Shown: positions 58,610 through 64,000 of the stretch, in pieces | How positions within the stretch are numbered: position 1 is the first letter of the stretch | Layout of the letters: the number at the start of each line of letters is the position of its first letter | Assembly: GCA_963920635.1 (NCBI GenBank) | Contig: OY987300.1 | Span: forward strand, 80,639,899 to 80,703,898 | From: Pseudeuparius sepicola | Lineage: Eukaryota; Arthropoda; Insecta; Coleoptera; Anthribidae | Direction of reading: 5' to 3' | DNA length: 64,000 bases | The notes under the pieces: model-generated | What the model saw: only the letters and a program-made list of their open reading frames with translations | Told to the model about the DNA's origin: nothing | Databases searched by the model: none | Position numbers and translations under genes: made by a program

Positions 58610-59755
58610 TACGCGACTGAATTTAAGATGCCAACGCCCCGACGGGCACTATGCGAACTAACTTTATGGGCCATTGTCAACTCTAACTTTTGGCACACTT
58701 TGGGTTTACACTGCGTTGTTCTTTGTTCTTGTTCATTGTTCTTGTCGTCTTCTATATATTTTGTGGTCGTCTTCATATAGTTATTTGGTTATTAGGTAAA
58801 AGTTCCCCCCGACAATCGGCGCCCGCCGATTGTGGGGCGAAAACAGCGGCCGGGCCGGACGTAAACACGGTACAAATCTTTCCAAATTTCGGATTTTCCG
58901 CGGGTTTCCGCGAAGTTTCGATGTTGCAAAAGGTGCAAAATAGTGTGGTGATCAGTTTGAGCTGCATATAGTAAAAATTCATCCGGATTATAACCACAAA
59001 TATCGCCATGAAAAGTGAGGTGTCAAAGGAAATTTGAAAATTCATTTTCTCGGAAACTACGCCCGAGCACCAAAAACTAAGGTCAGATAGATAGAGGGGT
59101 AGCCAAAATTTAAAAAAAAATCGGGGCAGACATACACCGCGGGAAACTATACTTACCGGTTATTATAAAGTTTAAACATTATTGTTTATGATTTATGTAA
59201 TTGCAAAGGCAACTAAAAATGAACTAAAAGCAGAATTCGAAATAGAGAACTTTGTTGGTTAAATTAAATTGATTCGAAACTTGTTCCATCTCGAAAATGT
59301 TTTCAGGAACAAACGAACAAAAAATGTTTAGGTTAGGACCTCGGCGATCGAATCAAGACGGTTTTTCGTCCGAATCTCGCACTAAAACTTCGTAATTACA
59401 CTGCATAATACTTTAGCATGTTCAAATTTCACTTCTGATAACTGTGGGAGGCCTTTTGGGCGTAGTAATCATAATAAAAATCACATTTTACTTGCTTTAT
59501 TTCATTATCTAACAACTCTTCTTTAACTCTTCTCTCTTTTTTGGCACAAGCGTGGCGGGAATATTTAAACATTTGAATTCAACTGTTGTTATTTACCACA
59601 TTATTATAATAGGTCAACTTTAGAAAATAAAACTTTTTTGACTGATTTTGAACGAAACAAAAAACATAATATACGGATCAACAAAATGGCATGGCCCATA
59701 GACTTAGTTTAGCATTGAGCCTACAGGGGGCGTATTTCTTATATTCAATCGCGTA
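58610..59755 (-). mobile_element. TACGCGA-family TIR element, copy 2
   Basis: Inverted copy of 31573-32732, with TA on both sides. The ends are TACGCGACTGAATTTAAG and ATATTCAATCGCGTA. It is non-coding. Confidence 0.85.
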
Positions 59756-59872
59756 TACTGTGCTAAAGGAAAACAGTTCGAGGGATTTTCGTAAAAAACG
59801 TTTTTGCCTAAATTGTTCGGCTGGTCCGTGCTTGTTAATAATTTGCTTTTCCAAATTGAAGCCACGGGCGTA

Positions 59873-60997
59873 GCCAGGATTTAGTTTTGGGGGGGTTTAG
59901 TTTGAGAAGTAAATAAAACAACAAAAATATACTTACATGAAATTTAATATCTATATATTCATCCGAAAAACTACGACATATTTATAAAGTTCTTAACTTT
60001 AAATGAAATGGATAAATTAATTTCGTTCCTCTGCGCTAAATCTAAAACCATTAAAGAAGAAATCTTCGGCTTTTTCTTTTAAATATATCCACTACTTCAT
60101 CTGCATGAATTTCTGTTCCATAGTGAATGTTCATTAGAGCCAAACCATTAAGTCTGTTTTCACTTGTAGTGTTTCGTAAATAGTTTTTCAGTCTCCTTAG
60201 GCTCGAGAAAGACCTTTCTGGGGTAGCAGTGGATACAGGAATGGTAGCCAAGATTTGTAGTAATGTGTAAATATTAGGATAAAGGTTTTTATCGCACATA
60301 TCTAGGCATTCCAAACTAGATTTCGGGGTAGGCAGTCTTCTTATCAGCATGCAAGGTAGCTGAAGCTTTGATAGCTAAATCCAAATTTGTTTCTTTATTA
60401 GAAACCCCTTGACCTTGACTACACCACTTTTTCCAGTAGTCCATACCTTAAGTTTATCACCCTTCCTTTTTTTCCCCTCCATTTTTCGACAGTAATAATG
60501 ATTTACGTATCTATCCTTAACAAGGTTATCGAATAACAGCGCACTAAAATTACTCACTTACACGGTACACTTAATTCTCTTCACTATTCTTTCACCACTT
60601 TTCACTTTTATTCGCTTCGAGTTCGCATGGAACAATACTGCCGTAAGCGCGGTCACGCGCCGCGGCGCCGCTTATATAGCAGCCCAGTAGCCGTCCAGAA
60701 ACTTCCACGAACTTCCACAAAGTTCCGCTCATTTCGACCGAGGGGCGTGGCGAATAATCGAGAAACAACGCAAAGTGTCCCTACAATACAAAATAGTTCG
60801 GCTGCAACTGCGTCTGCCTCTCGTCAAAAGATGGCGCTAGGCGCTACTATTACTACATATATTCAAACGTAATAATAATTTAACTCTTCACTCCTCGTAT
60901 TTTTTCGGTATAATATTAGGTAATATTTTGCTTATTTCGGGGGGGGGGGGGGGGGGGTTTGAACCCCCGAAACCCCCCCCCCTTGGCTACGCCCGTG
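59873..60997 (-). mobile_element. Internally deleted hAT element (CACGGGCGTAGCC ends)
   Basis: The termini are CACGGGCGTAGCCAGG and TTGGCTACGCCCGTG. The perfect 8-bp duplication is ATTGAAGC (59865-59872 and 60998-61005). The minus strand keeps both ends of a transposase gene: a basic N-terminal frame (60375-60488, MEGKKRKGDKLKV) and the hAT C-terminal domain (60051-60350). Homopolymer G and C runs lie beside the right end. Confidence 0.92.
60051..60350 (-). pseudogene. hAT transposase C-terminal dimerisation domain
   Basis: A frame of about 99 residues with STATPERSFSSLRRLKNYLR and ENRLNGLALMNIHYG, the signature of the ZMYM1/THAP12-like hAT transposase C-terminus. The catalytic core (DDE) is missing, so it is not functional as a transposase. 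Confidence 0.85.
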
Positions 60998-61005
60998 ATT
61001 GAAGC

Positions 61006-61817
61006 AATTGTAGTAATCGATTTTCCCTTCCCCAAAATCATTGAGTATTCAACATCCAGTTCTAATCGTCGTCTTGATTCTGACGAGATTGGCATCCGTT
61101 CGAGATAAAAGTTATCTACCAAGGGTTATTAAGTTTTCGGGCCGTGGTCCGAAGGGCCGTAGTCCGGAGGAAATCGTGTTCGCACGCCTGGGCTGCTGTT
61201 TACCCAGCGTTATTATTTTACAGCGCTTTATACGGCCCTGTCTCTCAGAAAGGCCTTTATGAATTATAATTTCTAAAAGACTCCCAAATTAATTGGATAC
61301 GACATCGAGTTGCCCTACAGCACTATACAGTAGTTTCTACTTTGATTATGCAAACATTTTTTTACAGGTGATTCTTCGATAATTCCGAAAATCAAAGGCA
61401 GAAAATAAATGTTGAACTAAAAGAATCAAAAAGCGTGTACATTGAAAAAACACACCTGTGCAATTAACAAGATTAATTAAAAATACGCCCTTCAGTGCTA
61501 ATTAGAGGCCCATATACGAAATATGAAACTAAATACGGAAAAAAGGGTAAGGGAATGTAAAAATGAACTCGCCTTAGGCTCAGCTTTATTACTTTGAACA
61601 TTATACACTCTCTATATCGAATATGGCTTATATATACTTATGTTTTTCAAATATCTGTATGCGCCTATTTTTTTTATTGAGTACGGTCCTGTCGTTCGTT
61701 ACGTAGAATAGTCTCGAGTAGGTTGAAATATCAGTTTCTATGGTGGCTGTATTTAGGCTGTGGCATTGAGTAAAATAATATATATTTTAATATTCATTGG
61801 GCAGTGGCTATATACTG
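61006..61817. other. Intergenic DNA with a GC-richer patch
   Basis: The patch at 61130-61260 (GGGCCGTGGTCCGAAGGGCC) is GC-richer and hairpin-prone. No gene was recognised. Confidence 0.4.
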
Positions 61818-62810
61818 AGGGACTCTTTAAAAAAAGGGGACCCAGGACCCAGCATGTCACAGTCTGTCACATATAGGAAAAGTGAAGCCTTGAGGGGAAG
61901 TTTGTTTTCTGTTGACTCCAAGGAGACCACAAGGGGGCTGGTACAAGGTTATGTTACATGTCAGTGTCCAACTGCCATCAGGTTTTATGTAACACGTCAG
62001 TGCTATAGATCCTGAAGAAAGCAAAATATTTCCCATCATAATTCACAATTTTTAAGTTTTCTAACTTCCAGATACTCAGATGTGTCAATTAAAGGTAATG
62101 CGGCCGCCTGTAATAGTCCCAATAATTGCAACCAGATTTTTCCTGTACCACCTTTAGTAATCCTACAATTCCCATTACGTGGGCATTACGTATAAGTAGG
62201 TAGTTCAAAATAAGAATCGTATAAATTTTAAATTATTAAGCAGGTAGCTTCAGTCAGGTCATTTTTTAAGAGTTTTTATCTACGACTACAAATTTATCTT
62301 AAGTTTGTGAGGTACCTTGGGAGAGAAATAAAATTACAAACATTTTGTAATGAACACCGAGAAAACCTACCATGATTAGAACTACTAGACCTAATCTTAT
62401 TAGTCCATCCGGAAATCTGTGTAAGTTCTTTGGGTAGAACATTCATCAAGGGAAGAAAGTTCAAATATACATATTACATATTACAAATGGATTGAGGAAC
62501 CTGGTAACAAGGTGCAATAGTGACATAATTCTTAAATAATCAAAATCGGCACTGACTTACGATACTTATTACTTAAATTAATGGAAATAATTCCTGGAAA
62601 TCAGTTTCAATTTTTATAAAATAAATTTGTTTCATTTGACAGTTTCCATATTCTGCACTTGTAGACACAACATTGTCAAGTCTAATTTTTAGAAATCGTG
62701 GAAACCATTATTAATTTTTACTAACAATCAAAGTACCTGTTATATTCATAGGTTCTCCAATAAAATGGCATACTTGGCATCACTGATAACATTAGAATGA
62801 GGAAAGAATA
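61818..62810. mobile_element. hAT-like CAGGGACTC-family element, copy 2 (3' truncated)
   Basis: A direct copy of 29357-30340. The left terminus is present (AGGGACTCTTTAAAAAAAGG) with a short internal duplication (ACCCAGGACCCAGCA). The right terminus is lost at 62810. Confidence 0.85.
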
Positions 62811-62849
62811 GGCCGTGCATAACCCTACGATCTCGGGCACCTCTGAAAC

Positions 62850-63180
62850 TATCCATATTAGCAGTGACTATAGAAACACTGATATTAGCTAATTATATGT
62901 CTTCTCGCATAAACTGCTTTTAGGCAAGAACTTCCACTCTAGACGGCACATGTTTGCTGGTCTCGTTATTATCTAATGACTTTTCGTCGAGAGTTATCTA
63001 TGAATAATATATTTCGGGGAAGGGTGTCCCTTAGAAGATCTTCTGGTCTAGGACGAAATAATTAATGTCTTAATGTGATTTTGATAATTTTCACGAGAAA
63101 TGCAGACCATACTTACTACATAATATCAGCAGTGACTATAGATTCTATAGTCACTGATATTAGTTAATATTTTTCAGTTA
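62850..63180. repeat. Short inverted repeat block
   Basis: TTAGCAGTGACTATAGAA near 62858 recurs as a perfect small palindrome at 63124-63165 (ATCAGCAGTGACTATAGA / TCTATAGTCACTGAT). Confidence 0.6.
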
Positions 63181-63189
63181 GTTAAACCT

Positions 63190-63540
63190 GGACCGACACT
63201 ATATTAAAGACCCGAGCATGACGTCATATTTCATTGTTATTTACTAACTGGGGTGGCGCCACTCGACGAAAAAAAATGGCGACTTATTATAGGTTATAGG
63301 GGGGTATTCTGTAGTTATTGGTATGTCAGTTACTGACGTTTAAAATGCCCCAAATTTTAAATATCCAGCTTTATTACGATTTGCCTTCATTTTACGGTAA
63401 CGAATTGTCTTTGCGTCCAGTATTTAGCAGTTTTATCCTATTAACACAGCTTTTATAGGTAGATTTGTTTGTGATAACATGAAATTTCCATGCACATGAA
63501 GAAAATGGTATGCATACTGCACAGACCATTAGGTGAATTG
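63190..63540. promoter_or_regulatory. Promoter-like region with CRE
   Basis: It contains a perfect CRE palindrome TGACGTCA (about 63220) and a GC-richer patch (GGGGTGGCGCCACTCG). It precedes the coding-like segments at the right edge. Tentative. Confidence 0.25.
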
Positions 63541-63559
63541 CAGAAGAATAAACACTATT

Positions 63560-63980
63560 TTGGAATTATGGGATAATTTGATCAACCAGCTGAAGAAGCG
63601 AAAATTCTAGATATTATTTTGGAAGAGTATTTGGTACGTATGCAAGAATGAAAATATAAAATTTTGTTTATAGCTCCAGAGCAAAAAAATATAGCTCTCC
63701 ATATAAAGAAGAAACTGAAAAATTAAATGCGTTTTATGCTTACTTATACACTACAACTTGCCGGGACTTCATTTCAAACCAAAAGGTACCAAATACTCTT
63801 GCTTGCTTTTTAGACTCGCTTTTCTTAAAGAAAATGTATGGAAATATGCCATGTGAACTTGTCAAATTAGAGGGACATAACAAACAAATATTTTATTTTA
63901 TTTTGGATATTAAATTCGTTGTAACAGACACATTTGCATGTTTTTATTTTATAAAAGGTTCTGCAACAATGGTGTTTTAA
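63560..63980 (+). CDS. Possible exons of an unrecognised gene at the right edge
   Basis: Not recognised. An open stretch (about 63577-63633) reads DQPAEEAKILDIILEEYL and ends at a donor-like TTG|GTACGT. After an acceptor-like TTTATAG, an open frame of about 100 codons (63682-63980) reads SRAKKYSSPYKEETEKLNAF, AYLYTTTCRDFISNQKV and CFLDSLFLKKMYGNMPC and ends in TAA. The two pieces do not join in phase as I read them, so either the boundaries are wrong or one is chance. Confidence 0.25.
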
Positions 63981-64000
63981 CATTAAATCACCGTGTAAAT

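Noticed and set aside
60920..60990. Long G and C homopolymers as a regulatory or quadruplex site.
   Set aside because: They sit at the end of a hAT element and are prone to sequencing-length error; no support for function.
1..64000. CRISPR arrays, operons, bacterial-type promoters or phage genes.
   Set aside because: The window is intron-containing insect nuclear DNA; the regular 42-bp repeats are an intronic minisatellite without spacers.

Overview
This is eukaryotic nuclear DNA from an insect. Genes are broken by short GT-AG introns, the sequence is strongly AT-rich, and the proteins read as arthropod orthologues of conserved animal genes. A beetle is plausible, but I cannot prove the order from sequence alone. 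I checked each gene model exon by exon, requiring splice sites and reading phase to agree.

Layout. 1-9.9 kb: 5' part of an orphan-class (Cad74A/Cad87A-like) cadherin on the minus strand. One intron holds a 42-bp minisatellite and another is filled by a hAT transposon sitting on the splice donor. 2.0-5.2 kb: nested repeats, including a fold-back SINE-like insertion and a long palindrome. 10-14.6 kb: non-coding DNA with palindromic elements and a GC-rich island. 14.9-24.7 kb: a compact housekeeping block in two head-to-head pairs, NDUFB5 (-)/SNX4 (+) and MAK16 (-)/EXOC1-Sec3 (+). 27.5-31.3 kb: an HSD17B12/spidey-type 3-ketoacyl-CoA reductase (+). 33.3-34.4 kb: a DRAM-family membrane protein (-). 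35.0-35.9 kb: a Myb/SANT-like (zeste-type) protein (-). 38.6-43.5 kb: ERdj5/DNAJC10 (+), with its start codon split by an intron. 45.0-48.4 kb: a small secreted protein (+). 50.3-55.1 kb: the EGF-collagen 3' part of CCBE1 (-). 55-64 kb: almost entirely transposon copies, many of them duplicates of elements seen earlier in the window.

The genes do not form one pathway. They cover mitochondrial complex I, endosomal sorting, ribosome biogenesis, exocytosis, very-long-chain lipid synthesis, autophagy/lysosome, ER folding and extracellular matrix. What unifies the window is its mobile DNA. At least six long palindromes end in CAG(G/T/C/A)GTG-like termini with TA flanks; one still carries a mariner-type transposase C-terminus. 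There are also four hAT-like families (8-bp duplications or hAT termini), two tRNA-derived SINE-like families, a 1.15-kb TIR element in two inverted copies, a 1.75-kb TIR element in a CCBE1 intron, and a 1.68-kb palindrome with a cysteine-rich coding remnant. Several insertions touch genes directly: a splice donor, a splice acceptor neighbourhood, and 3' ends within about 30 bp of a stop codon.
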